Below are positions 1 to 5,275 of a DNA stretch of 7,347 nt, one piece after another. The DNA is taken from contig USOG01000069.1 in the NCBI GenBank assembly GCA_900556365.1, positions 1 through 7,347 of the forward strand. Reading direction: 5' to 3'. Each line of letters begins with the position of its first letter. Position 1 is the first letter of the stretch. Made by a program: the position numbers and the translations under genes. The notes under the pieces are model-generated. The model worked only from the letters and a program-made list of their open reading frames with translations. It was not told the origin of the DNA and ran no database searches. The stretch comes from an uncultured Collinsella sp. (lineage in GTDB: Bacteria > Actinomycetota > Coriobacteriia > Coriobacteriales > Coriobacteriaceae).

Positions 1-756
1 GCCGCGCTTGTGACCTGCGCGCTCGTGTGGCTCAACAAGACGCAGCATTACCGCCTTGCCCCGTATTCGGTACTGGGCCTGCTGTTGTGGTTCTGCATGT
101 TCAAGAGTGGCGTACATGCCACGCTTGCTGGCGTCATCTTGGCCTTTACCATCCCGGCCAAGTGCGGTGTTAAGCTCGACAGCCTTACCGATTGGTTGGG
201 GGAGTGCCTGCCGCTGCTCGATGACCGCTACGACGACGAGGCACACATCCTGGGCCAGCATGACTTTACCGTCTCGACCACCAAGGTCGAGCGCGTCATG
301 CACCGCGTGACCCCGCCGCTCATCCGCATGGAACGTCTGATCTCCACGCCGGTCAACTTTGTGATTCTGCCGATCTTTGCGTTCGTGAACGCACAGGTTC
401 GCCTGGTAGGCGTGGATATGAGCACGTTGCTCACCGACCCGGTGACACTCGGCGTGTACTTTGGCATGCTGCTGGGCAAGCCGATCGGCATCTTTGGCAT
501 GACGTTCGCCTTGGTCAAGCTCAAGGCCTGCGAGCTGCCGCATAACGTCAACTGGCACATGATTGCCGGTGTGGGCATTCTGGGCGGCATCGGCTTTACC
601 ATGTCGATTCTCATTAGCGGCCTTGCCTTTCCGACGGCCCAGTTTGAGGTTCTGGCTGCCAAGGCCGCCATCCTTGCCGGTTCGGTCACCGCTGCCGTGC
701 TCGGCATGATCTACATGAGTGTTGTCTGCAAGCATCCCGCGCCCAGGGGCGAGTAA
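1..756 (+). CDS. nhaA: Na+/H+ antiporter NhaA, 3' part (5' end outside the window)
   Basis: This is an inner-membrane antiporter that exchanges cytoplasmic Na+ for external H+, for pH and sodium homeostasis. The frame is open from base 1, leaving 251 codons and a TAA at 754-756; E. coli NhaA has about 388 residues, so roughly the first third is missing. Family signatures seen are SGVHATLAGV (fragment residues 36-45), FVILPIFAFVNA, LLGKPIGIFG with the conserved lysine near residue 160, and GIGFTMSILISGLAF near 196-210. The paired aspartates of the ion site would lie upstream of the window and cannot be checked. Hydrophobic stretches alternate with one longer acidic loop around residues 70-90 (DDRYDDEAH), where the family has its large hydrophilic loop. 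No good terminator directly follows the stop; the first strong hairpin is at 852-883. The family call is secure. Confidence 0.95.
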   Translation, partial: AALVTCALVWLNKTQHYRLAPYSVLGLLLWFCMFKSGVHATLAGVILAFTIPAKCGVKLDSLTDWLGECLPLLDDRYDDEAHILGQHDFTVSTTKVERVMHRVTPPLIRMERLISTPVNFVILPIFAFVNAQVRLVGVDMSTLLTDPVTLGVYFGMLLGKPIGIFGMTFALVKLKACELPHNVNWHMIAGVGILGGIGFTMSILISGLAFPTAQFEVLAAKAAILAGSVTAAVLGMIYMSVVCKHPAPRGE

Positions 757-840
757 AAGCTCGAAAACAGACACCAGAACCGGTTTGGATGCGTTCGAAA
801 CTCGGATCCGAGCGCTACTGGCCCCCTGTCAGATACCCCC
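757..840. other. Non-coding spacer after nhaA with a short perfect palindrome
   Basis: I see no gene in this stretch. It contains a perfect 12-base palindrome CTCGGATCCGAG at 801-812 and a smaller one, AACCGGTT, at 778-785. Neither is followed by a T-run, so neither looks like an intrinsic terminator. Base composition is similar to the genes, unlike the more AT-rich segment that starts at about 841. No function is assigned. Confidence 0.4.
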
Positions 841-1070
841 GTGGTCAAAAAACGCCGTTTGTGAGTACTGTCACAAACGGCGTATCATTTTAGGTGCGGA
901 AAATAATGAACAAAGTTATAAGAACTGTACGTTAATGAGCGACCATCGACTTCCAATTTGGCGCTAGCTGACGGTGATTAGGGAGTTTCAAGTCGAGTTT
1001 TGCCGATTTCGACCAAGAAACGCTGCTACTAAAAAGGTAACAGTACTCATATTTGCCCTTTTTTGGCCAC
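841..1070. repeat. Segment bounded by imperfect inverted repeats (MITE-like, or two facing copies of an intergenic repeat)
   Basis: Bases 842-874 on the plus strand and 1069-1037 on the minus strand align without gaps at 25 of 33 positions. Both read TGGYCAAAAAA, then a short variable GC stretch, then TGAGTACTGTYAC. One more pair (841 G with 1070 C) extends the ends to GTGG...CCAC. A shared TCGACTT sits further in on each side (946-952 plus; 996-990 minus) but at unequal distance from the ends (about 110 versus 80 bases). This fits two diverged members of one family facing each other, or a 230-base element with terminal inverted repeats. The interior is more AT-rich than the surroundings and has no convincing gene. 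No target-site duplication is visible. The symmetry is read directly; the element type is inference. Confidence 0.6.
852..883. terminator. Strong bidirectional intrinsic terminator hairpin
   Basis: A 13-bp perfect stem (852-864 with 871-883, core CGCCGTTTGTGA) encloses the six-base loop GTACTG. An A-run (847-852) precedes it, giving six T on the minus strand; ATCATTTT follows on the plus strand. It can end transcription from nhaA rightward, and would be stronger for leftward transcripts from the small gene at 1130-1384. It lies inside the left arm of the 841-1070 repeat; the matching right arm (1037-1069) lacks the stem because the variable bases differ. Confidence 0.75.
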
Positions 1071-1082
1071 AAGCCCTAAAAC

Positions 1083-1131
1083 AAGCCTCGCCAGGGTCGG
1101 GAAACGGGCCAAATCGTCGGCCTCGAGGCTT
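1083..1131 (-). terminator. Possible terminator of the small minus-strand gene
   Basis: AAGCCTCG at 1083-1090 pairs with CGAGGCTT at 1124-1131, overlapping the stop codon of the 84-residue protein gene. The 33-base loop has further GGCC-type pairing potential. Read leftward, the stem is followed by GTTTTAGGGCTT, a modest T-run, and soon after by the AAAAAA of the neighbouring repeat arm. The loop is long and the T-run broken, so this is tentative. Confidence 0.35.
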
Positions 1132-1384
1132 ATTCCACCGTTCCGTAGACGGCGCCCCAGCCGTGGGCGGCCAAGGCGGAGTTGAGCTGGTCGCAAAGCG
1201 ATTGGCGGTCGTAGTAGCCGGGCGGCAAAAGGTTGACGATTTCCATGAGGTCGGGCGCGAGGTCCAAGATCTCGGCCTGTACGATCAGATCCAGGCGGTC
1301 GATGGCGTGGCGGTCGTAAAACAGTCCGTCGACCAGGCGCTGCAGGTCGCCGAATTCCTCGGCCTGGAACGTTCCATACTCCAT
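1130..1384 (-). CDS. Unrecognised 84-residue acidic protein
   Basis: I do not recognise this protein. The ATG at 1384-1382 is preceded by AAGGAGG with a four-base spacer (CACT). An in-frame ATG ten codons upstream lacks such a site, so the downstream start is chosen. Codons end mostly in G or C, as in the neighbouring real genes, which supports coding on this strand. The product is acidic, with no signal peptide, membrane segment or cysteine motif (one Cys, at 64). Residues about 28-55 (IDRLDLIVQAEILDLAPDLM and onward) look helical; a PPGYYDRQSL turn follows at 54-63, then a second helix and an aromatic, glycine-rich end (HGWGAVYGTVE). The pattern suggests a small helical fold, possibly a protein-protein adaptor; this is inference only. 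It is transcribed alone, divergent from the aminotransferase gene. Confidence 0.75.
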   Translation of the reverse strand: MEYGTFQAEEFGDLQRLVDGLFYDRHAIDRLDLIVQAEILDLAPDLMEIVNLLPPGYYDRQSLCDQLNSALAAHGWGAVYGTVE

Positions 1385-1486
1385 AGTGCCTCCTTGGGCG
1401 CCCCACGCCGGCATGCGCGGCGATTCGTAATTTATTGCGATGGACTTAATCTATCACGGCTTCATAACGTTGCGGCGGTGGCGGTC

Positions 1487-1492
1487 TATACT
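1487..1492 (+). promoter_or_regulatory. Candidate -10 box (TATACT) upstream of the aminotransferase gene
   Basis: TATACT lies 42 bases before the ATG at 1535, implying a leader of about 35 bases. I see no good -35 hexamer at 16-18 bases spacing. The wider string CTATACTTAGACGAA resembles CTATACTTGACCGAA upstream of tatA (3277-3291), which supports both as promoter elements. Confidence 0.5.
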
Positions 1493-1534
1493 TAGACGAA
1501 CTGCAACATACCGCTTCGCGAAAGGTCGCACCCC

Positions 1535-2839
1535 ATGCAGACGATCTACCAGAAGATGGAAACCACCGAACTCGATGCCGCCATCGAGGCGCTCAAAGCC
1601 GAGGTCGCCGAGGTCAAGGCCAAGGGCCTGGCGCTCGACATGGCGCGCGGCAAGCCGTCGCCCTCCCAGGTGGACATCTCGCGCCCCATGCTCGATATCC
1701 TCAATGCCGACGCCGATCTGCACGACGGCAACGTCGATTGTTCCAACTACGGCTGTTTTGAGGGTATTCCCTCGGCACGCAAGTTGGCAGGGGAGTTCCT
1801 GGGCTGTCCCGCCGAGCAGACGCTCGTGCTGGGTTCGTCGAGCCTTTTGATCGAGCATGACATCGCCGGCATGTTCTGGCGCTGTGGCTCGTGCGGCAGC
1901 GAGCCCTGGGACGCCTACGAGGCCGCGCACGACGGCAAGAAGGTCAAGTTCCTGTGCCCCGTTCCCGGCTACGATCGCCACTTTGGTATCACCGCCGACT
2001 TGGGCATCGAGAACGTCCCCGTCGCGATGACCGACAACGGCCCCGACATGGACGAGATCGAGCACCTCGTTGCCGCCGACGACTCCATTAAGGGCATCTG
2101 GTGCGTGCCCAAGTATTCCAACCCCACGGGCATCACCTTTAGCGAGGACACCGTGCGTCGCCTGGTCGAGATGCCCACGGCCGCGCCCGATTTCCGCATC
2201 TTCTGGGACAACGCCTACTGCGTGCACGACCTGTACGACGAGACTGACGAGCTCGCAAACATCTTTGACCTCGCTCGCGCGGCGGGCACCGAGGACCGCG
2301 TGGTGGCCTTTGCCTCGACGTCCAAGATCACCTTCCCGGGCGCCGGCATCGGCTTTATCGGTGCGAGCCCCGCGGTCATCGCCGAGTTCTCCAAGTGCCT
2401 GAAGGCCGGCCTCATCAGCGCCGACAAGCTTAACCAGCTGCGTCACGTGCGTTTCCTTCCCACCATCGAGGCGGTCAAGGAGCACATGAAAAAGCATGCC
2501 GAGTTCCTGCGTCCGCGCTTTGAGGCCGTCGAGCGCAAGCTCACCGAGGGCTTGGGCGACACGGGCTGTGCCACCTGGACGCACCCCCGCGGCGGCTACT
2601 TTGTAAGCTTCGATGGTCCCGAGGGCTCGGCCCAGAAGGTCGCCGCGCTTTGCGCCGACCTGGGCGTCAAGCTCACGCCGGCCGGTGCCACTTGGCCCTA
2701 TGGCAAGGACCCGCGCGACACCAACATCCGCATCGCGCCGAGCTATCCCACGGTCGAGGACCTGGAGGCCGCGCTCGATGTGCTGGTGCTGGCCGTTAAG
2801 CTTGTCGCTGCCGAGCTTGCTCGTGCCGAGCGCGCCTAA
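1535..2839 (+). CDS. Class Ic aspartate aminotransferase (PLP-dependent, fold type I)
   Basis: Predicted cytoplasmic PLP enzyme of the subgroup of which Corynebacterium AspT is the known example, moving the amino group between aspartate and 2-oxoglutarate. The 434 residues match the family length. Seen motifs: ARGKPSPSQVDISRPM (37-52), SNYGCFEGIPSARKL (70-84), GSSSLL (100-105) in the phosphate-cup region, FLCPVPGYDRHFG (139-151), KYSNPTGITFS with Asn196, FWDNAY with Asp225 and Tyr228 for the PLP ring, STSKITFPGAGIGF with Lys264 as the Schiff-base lysine, and NIRIAPSYPT with Arg399 for the substrate carboxylate. All expected catalytic residues are present. The start has only a weak AAAGG about nine bases upstream; Met8 is a possible alternative. 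The protein has eleven cysteines, including CGSC at 117-120. Substrate choice (aspartate or another dicarboxylic or aromatic amino acid) cannot be fixed from sequence alone. The next gene follows after 51 bases. Confidence 0.9.
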   Translation: MQTIYQKMETTELDAAIEALKAEVAEVKAKGLALDMARGKPSPSQVDISRPMLDILNADADLHDGNVDCSNYGCFEGIPSARKLAGEFLGCPAEQTLVLGSSSLLIEHDIAGMFWRCGSCGSEPWDAYEAAHDGKKVKFLCPVPGYDRHFGITADLGIENVPVAMTDNGPDMDEIEHLVAADDSIKGIWCVPKYSNPTGITFSEDTVRRLVEMPTAAPDFRIFWDNAYCVHDLYDETDELANIFDLARAAGTEDRVVAFASTSKITFPGAGIGFIGASPAVIAEFSKCLKAGLISADKLNQLRHVRFLPTIEAVKEHMKKHAEFLRPRFEAVERKLTEGLGDTGCATWTHPRGGYFVSFDGPEGSAQKVAALCADLGVKLTPAGATWPYGKDPRDTNIRIAPSYPTVEDLEAALDVLVLAVKLVAAELARAERA

Positions 2840-2890
2840 CGCGCGGCTTCCCGTACTATCCGCACTTTCGATACGTAAAGGAGCGTATTT

Positions 2891-3205
2891 ATGGATTTGG
2901 GTATTTCCACCAACCCCACGCCAGAGCTCTACACCATTAAGGTAACCGGCGAGATCGATATTTCTAACGCCGATAGCCTGCGCAATGCCATCGACCTGGC
3001 GCTCGAGCAGCCCACTGAGGCCGTTGAGCTCGATTTTGCCCAGGTGAGCTACATCGATTCGACGGGCATTGGCGTGCTCGTGGGCGCCGCGCACCACGCG
3101 GTCGACCACGGCAAGCGCTTTAGCTGCACCAATGTGCAGCCCCCGGTGATGCGCGTGGTTCAGCTGTTGGGTGTCGACCAGGAGATTTCGATCGCCGCTG
3201 CATAA
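2891..3205 (+). CDS. STAS-domain anti-sigma-factor antagonist (SpoIIAA/RsbV-like)
   Basis: A single 104-residue STAS domain, the usual length for SpoIIAA/RsbV proteins. These bind an anti-sigma kinase and release its sigma factor when unphosphorylated. The signature YIDSTGIGVLVGA spans residues 54-66, with Ser57 as the expected phosphorylation site and the DST-G loop intact. The beginning (YTIKVTGEIDISNADSLRNAI) is the typical first strand, loop and helix. AAAGGAG at 2877-2883 lies seven bases before the ATG, so the start is clear. No anti-sigma kinase, phosphatase or sigma-factor gene lies in the window, so the partner must be elsewhere. The gene may be co-transcribed with the aminotransferase (51-base gap) or use its own TACTAT-like box in that gap. 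A role in polarity or envelope stress, as for other lone STAS proteins, cannot be excluded. Confidence 0.9.
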   Translation: MDLGISTNPTPELYTIKVTGEIDISNADSLRNAIDLALEQPTEAVELDFAQVSYIDSTGIGVLVGAAHHAVDHGKRFSCTNVQPPVMRVVQLLGVDQEISIAAA

Positions 3206-3249
3206 TCTTTGCCCCCAAAAGGGCATGCCGTTTGGCATATGTTTGTGAT

Positions 3250-3277
3250 GCGCTCGGACGTTTTGGCGTCCGGGCGC
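3250..3277 (+). terminator. GC-rich 11-bp hairpin directly abutting a -10-like box
   Basis: Bases 3250-3260 pair with 3267-3277 (11 bp, one G-T wobble) around a TTTTGG loop. The stem has no following T-run; TATACTTG follows at once. It may be a weak terminator for the STAS gene. Because it covers the spacer and -35 position of the proposed tatA promoter, it could also be a regulatory palindrome. Two smaller hairpins precede it (3210-3225 and 3225-3238). Confidence 0.45.
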
Positions 3278-3283
3278 TATACT
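3278..3283 (+). promoter_or_regulatory. Candidate -10 box (TATACT) for the tat-hyp unit
   Basis: TATACT sits 75 bases before the GTG start of tatA, implying an untranslated leader of about 70 bases. The -35 position (3255-3260, CGGACG) does not match consensus. The CTATACTT context is shared with the element at 1486-1493. Confidence 0.5.
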
Positions 3284-3348
3284 TGACCGAATGAATAGAC
3301 GAGTTCCGGCCGAATGGCGCGGTGCGGGCTCGACTCACATCGAGCCTT

Positions 3349-3353
3349 GGAGG
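3349..3353 (+). promoter_or_regulatory. Ribosome binding site that fixes the GTG start of tatA
   Basis: GGAGG lies five bases before GTG at 3359. The upstream in-frame ATG at 3314 has no such site and would add 15 residues (starting MARCGLDSHR) that TatA proteins do not have. Confidence 0.8.
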
Positions 3354-3358
3354 TATGT

Positions 3359-3958
3359 GTGTTTGGTATTGGAGAGGGTGAGCTCGCGATCATCGTGGTC
3401 TTCGGCTTTTTGCTGTTTGGCCCGGATAAGCTCCCGCAGATGGGCCGCACGATCGGCCGTGCCATCCGTCAGTTCCGCGAGACGCAGGAAAAGATGACGG
3501 CGGTTGTTCAGTCCGAGATTATCGACCCGGTAAGCGAGGCCGCCTCGGCTCCGGTCAAGCCCAAGAAGGCTGCCGTCGATGACGATTCCGATGCGGACGA
3601 TGATGCCGTCAAGACGGCTGCGCCCGCAAAGAAGGAGACCTTTGCCGAGCGCCGTGCCCGCCTTGCCGCCGAGAAGGCTGCGAGCGAGGGTGCCACCGAG
3701 GGCGAAGGCGCTGCCGAGGACACCAATGCCGAGGGTGCTGTCACTGCGGCTGGACCCGTTGCAGCTGCCGATGCCGCCGCCGAGTCCGAGCCTGCTGCAG
3801 AGCCGGAGCCCGAGCCCGAGCCGGCAGAACCCACGACGGCTGATCTCTACGCCCGTCGTCCCCGCAAGCGCAAGGCCGTCGTCGACCAGCTCGCTCGCGA
3901 ACTCGAGGCCGAGGACGACGCCGCTGCCGCCGACGCCCCGAAGGGAGGCGATGAGTAA
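3359..3958 (+). CDS. tatA: Twin-arginine translocase subunit TatA/TatB with long acidic C-terminal extension
   Basis: A membrane subunit of the Tat pathway, which moves folded proteins with twin-arginine signals across the inner membrane. From the GTG start the protein has 199 residues. The TatA core is residues 1-45: MFGIGEGELA with a conserved early glutamate, one hydrophobic segment (about 9-20), the FGPDKLP hinge (20-26) and the amphipathic helix MGRTIGRAIRQFRETQEK. TatA usually ends at 60-100 residues; TatB is nearer 170. Here a low-complexity tail follows: Asp-rich VDDDSDADDD at 73-82, a charged segment KKETFAERRARLAAEKAAS, an Ala/Glu-rich stretch with a PEPEPEPEP run (148-156), then a basic patch RRPRKRK (166-172) and a predicted helix AVVDQLARELEAEDD. 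The FG hinge and helix favour TatA; length would also allow TatB. No second TatA-type gene is seen here. The TAA overlaps the tatC ATG by one base, so translation is likely coupled. Confidence 0.88.
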   Translation: MFGIGEGELAIIVVFGFLLFGPDKLPQMGRTIGRAIRQFRETQEKMTAVVQSEIIDPVSEAASAPVKPKKAAVDDDSDADDDAVKTAAPAKKETFAERRARLAAEKAASEGATEGEGAAEDTNAEGAVTAAGPVAAADAAAESEPAAEPEPEPEPAEPTTADLYARRPRKRKAVVDQLARELEAEDDAAAADAPKGGDE

Positions 3959-4749
3959 TGCCTATCGGACCTGCGCGTATGCCGCTCTTCGATCACCTGG
4001 GAGAGCTCCGTCGCCGCCTGACCATCGTGGTCGTCTCGGTGTTTGCCGCAGCTATCGTGCTGTATTTCGCCACGCCCGTGGTGCTCGACATCCTGAAAGA
4101 TCCCATCCGCTCCTTTGTGCCGGATGGTAAGTTCTACATCACCACCACGCTCGGCGGCTTTGGCTTGCGCTTCTCGCTGGCCATCAAGATGGCCATGGTC
4201 ATGTGCACGCCCATGATCATCTGGCAGATTCTGGCATTTTTCCTGCCGGCGCTTCGCCCCAACGAGCGCAAGTGGGTCGTGCCCACGGTGCTCGCCTCGA
4301 CGGTGTTGTTCTTCCTGGGCGCAATCTTTTGCTACTTCATCATTATCCCGGCAGGCTTTGAGTGGCTCATCGGCGAGACCTCGGCCGTCGCCACGGCGTG
4401 GCCCGATCTGGAGAACTATGTCAACATGGAGCTGCTCTTTATGATCGGCTTTGGTGTGGCGTTTGAGCTTCCGCTCATCATCTTCTACCTGTCTGTCTTT
4501 CACATTGTGTCCTATGCGGCCTTCCGCAGCGCCTGGCGCTACGTGTACGTGGGCCTGCTCGTGGGTTCGGCTGTGATCACGCCCGACGGTTCGCCCGTCA
4601 CGCTGGGCCTTATGTACGGCGCCCTGCTCTCGCTCTACGAGATCTCGCTTGCCATCGCCCGCGTGGTCATTACCGCGCGCGAGGGCAAGAAGGGCCTGTT
4701 CGTGAGCCGTCTGGACCTGTTCTCGGATGACGAGGACGACGAGGAGTAA
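3958..4749 (+). CDS. tatC: Twin-arginine translocase core subunit TatC
   Basis: TatC is the membrane receptor that binds twin-arginine signal peptides and recruits TatA. The 263 residues fit the family (about 250). Near the start is PLFDHLGELRRRL (9-21), the cytoplasmic signal-peptide contact. FFLPALRPNERKWV (94-107) holds Glu103, and FGVAFELPLI holds Glu170; these correspond to functionally important glutamates of E. coli TatC. TPDGSPVTLGLMYG (208-221) is the usual TP-D motif before the last segment. Six hydrophobic segments are visible, at about 20-40, 73-97, 107-131, 156-180, 192-208 and 212-235. The end is unusually acidic (SDDEDDEE). The ATG shares one base with the tatA stop, and GGGAGG at 3943-3948 lies nine bases before it. 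Met8 is a weaker alternative start. Only six bases separate it from hypA. Confidence 0.96.
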   Translation: MPIGPARMPLFDHLGELRRRLTIVVVSVFAAAIVLYFATPVVLDILKDPIRSFVPDGKFYITTTLGGFGLRFSLAIKMAMVMCTPMIIWQILAFFLPALRPNERKWVVPTVLASTVLFFLGAIFCYFIIIPAGFEWLIGETSAVATAWPDLENYVNMELLFMIGFGVAFELPLIIFYLSVFHIVSYAAFRSAWRYVYVGLLVGSAVITPDGSPVTLGLMYGALLSLYEISLAIARVVITAREGKKGLFVSRLDLFSDDEDDEE

Positions 4750-4755
4750 ATCGGT

Positions 4756-5112
4756 ATGCATGAGGTTGGCATTGTCAACGGCATACTCGATACAGTGATT
4801 CGCGCGGCGCGTGGGGCAGGGGCCTCGCGCGCCGTTTTGGTAACGCTGCGTATCGGGGATATGACCGAAGTTGTGCGCGAGGCGCTCGACTTTGCGTGGG
4901 AGACGTTTCGCGACGAGGATCCGCTCACGCAAGGCTGCGAGCTCGCTGTAGAAGAGATTCATCCGCAAAGCGAGTGTCTGGACTGCGGCGAGGTTTTCGA
5001 GCATGATCGTTTTCACTGTCGCTGCCCCCACTGTGGAGGCGCCAACGTGCGCTTGCTGCACGGCCGCGAGCTCGACATCGCCAGCATCGAGGTCGAAACT
5101 CCCGACAATTAA
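4756..5112 (+). CDS. hypA: [NiFe]-hydrogenase nickel metallochaperone HypA
   Basis: HypA helps load nickel into the large subunit of [NiFe]-hydrogenase, acting with HypB in the cytoplasm. The 118 residues are the normal length. The start MHE supplies the N-terminal amine and His2 that bind nickel in the family. A zinc site is complete: CLDCG with Cys74 and Cys77, and CPHCGG with Cys90 and Cys93. The ending GRELDIASIEVE (103-114) is the usual HypA close. GAGGAG at 4741-4746, inside the end of tatC, lies nine bases before the ATG, so the gene is almost certainly in the tat operon. No hydrogenase structural gene is inside the window; one is expected elsewhere in the genome. Confidence 0.97.
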   Translation: MHEVGIVNGILDTVIRAARGAGASRAVLVTLRIGDMTEVVREALDFAWETFRDEDPLTQGCELAVEEIHPQSECLDCGEVFEHDRFHCRCPHCGGANVRLLHGRELDIASIEVETPDN

Positions 5113-5117
5113 CCAGC

Positions 5118-5257
5118 CTGCCATTTGGGGACGGGGTATAAGTGGTAGAAATAGATGTGCCGGGCAGCTTGACATTTCATTTTGATGTGTGCAAGCAGGC
5201 AAAGCGGTATATGTCAACGACGAAATCTACCATTTTTACCCCGTCCCCAAATGGCAG
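5118..5257. repeat. 140-base palindromic element (MITE/REP-like) between hypA and hypB
   Basis: Bases 5118-5149 and 5226-5257 form inverted arms of 32 bases with one mismatch and one G-T wobble; the outer 21 pairs are perfect and contain GGGGACGGGG. The 76-base centre holds a nested 7-bp inverted repeat, TTGACAT (5169-5175) with ATGTCAA (5211-5217). The element begins five bases after the hypA stop and ends 18 bases before the hypB ATG, just before its ribosome binding site, so it makes up nearly the whole gap. No coding sequence or clear target duplication is visible. Read as RNA it would form a very stable long stem inside the operon transcript. Its shape suits a non-autonomous mobile or REP-type repeat moved by an enzyme encoded elsewhere; that is inference. 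Confidence 0.75.
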
Positions 5258-5261
5258 AAGT

Positions 5262-5267
5262 AAGGAG
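5262..5267 (+). promoter_or_regulatory. Ribosome binding site that fixes the ATG start of hypB
   Basis: AAGGAG lies eight bases before ATG at 5276. The GTG at 5267, in the same frame, overlaps this site and would add only three residues, so ATG 5276 is preferred. The site lies just outside the palindromic element, which could leave it accessible when the stem forms. Confidence 0.7.
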
Positions 5268-5275
5268 TGCCGAGT

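Noticed and set aside
974..1495. A 173-codon plus-strand open frame overlapping the small minus-strand gene
   Set aside because: It starts inside the repeat segment, has no good ribosome binding site, and codon use favours the minus-strand gene with AAGGAGG.
2830..2844. GCGCG/CGCGC hairpin at the end of the aminotransferase gene as a terminator
   Set aside because: It has only a 5-bp stem overlapping the stop codon and no T-run; read-through into the STAS gene is likely.
1454..3238. A 594-codon open frame on the minus strand opposite the aminotransferase and STAS genes
   Set aside because: The plus-strand products have complete family motifs and catalytic residues here. The antisense frame stays open because of G/C-ending codons and shows no recognisable domain.
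3314..3358. Upstream ATG as the start of tatA
   Set aside because: It adds 15 residues before the conserved FGIGEGEL start and lacks a ribosome binding site; GTG at 3359 has GGAGG five bases upstream.
5169..5197. TTGACA inside the palindromic element as a -35 box for hypB
   Set aside because: No -10-like hexamer lies 16-18 bases downstream; TATATG is about 33 bases away. The TTGACAT is better explained by its match to ATGTCAA at 5211-5217.
3847..5217. A 456-codon minus-strand open frame opposite tatC and hypA
   Set aside because: It is a shadow of the well-supported plus-strand genes and has a low-complexity His/Arg/Asp-rich composition.
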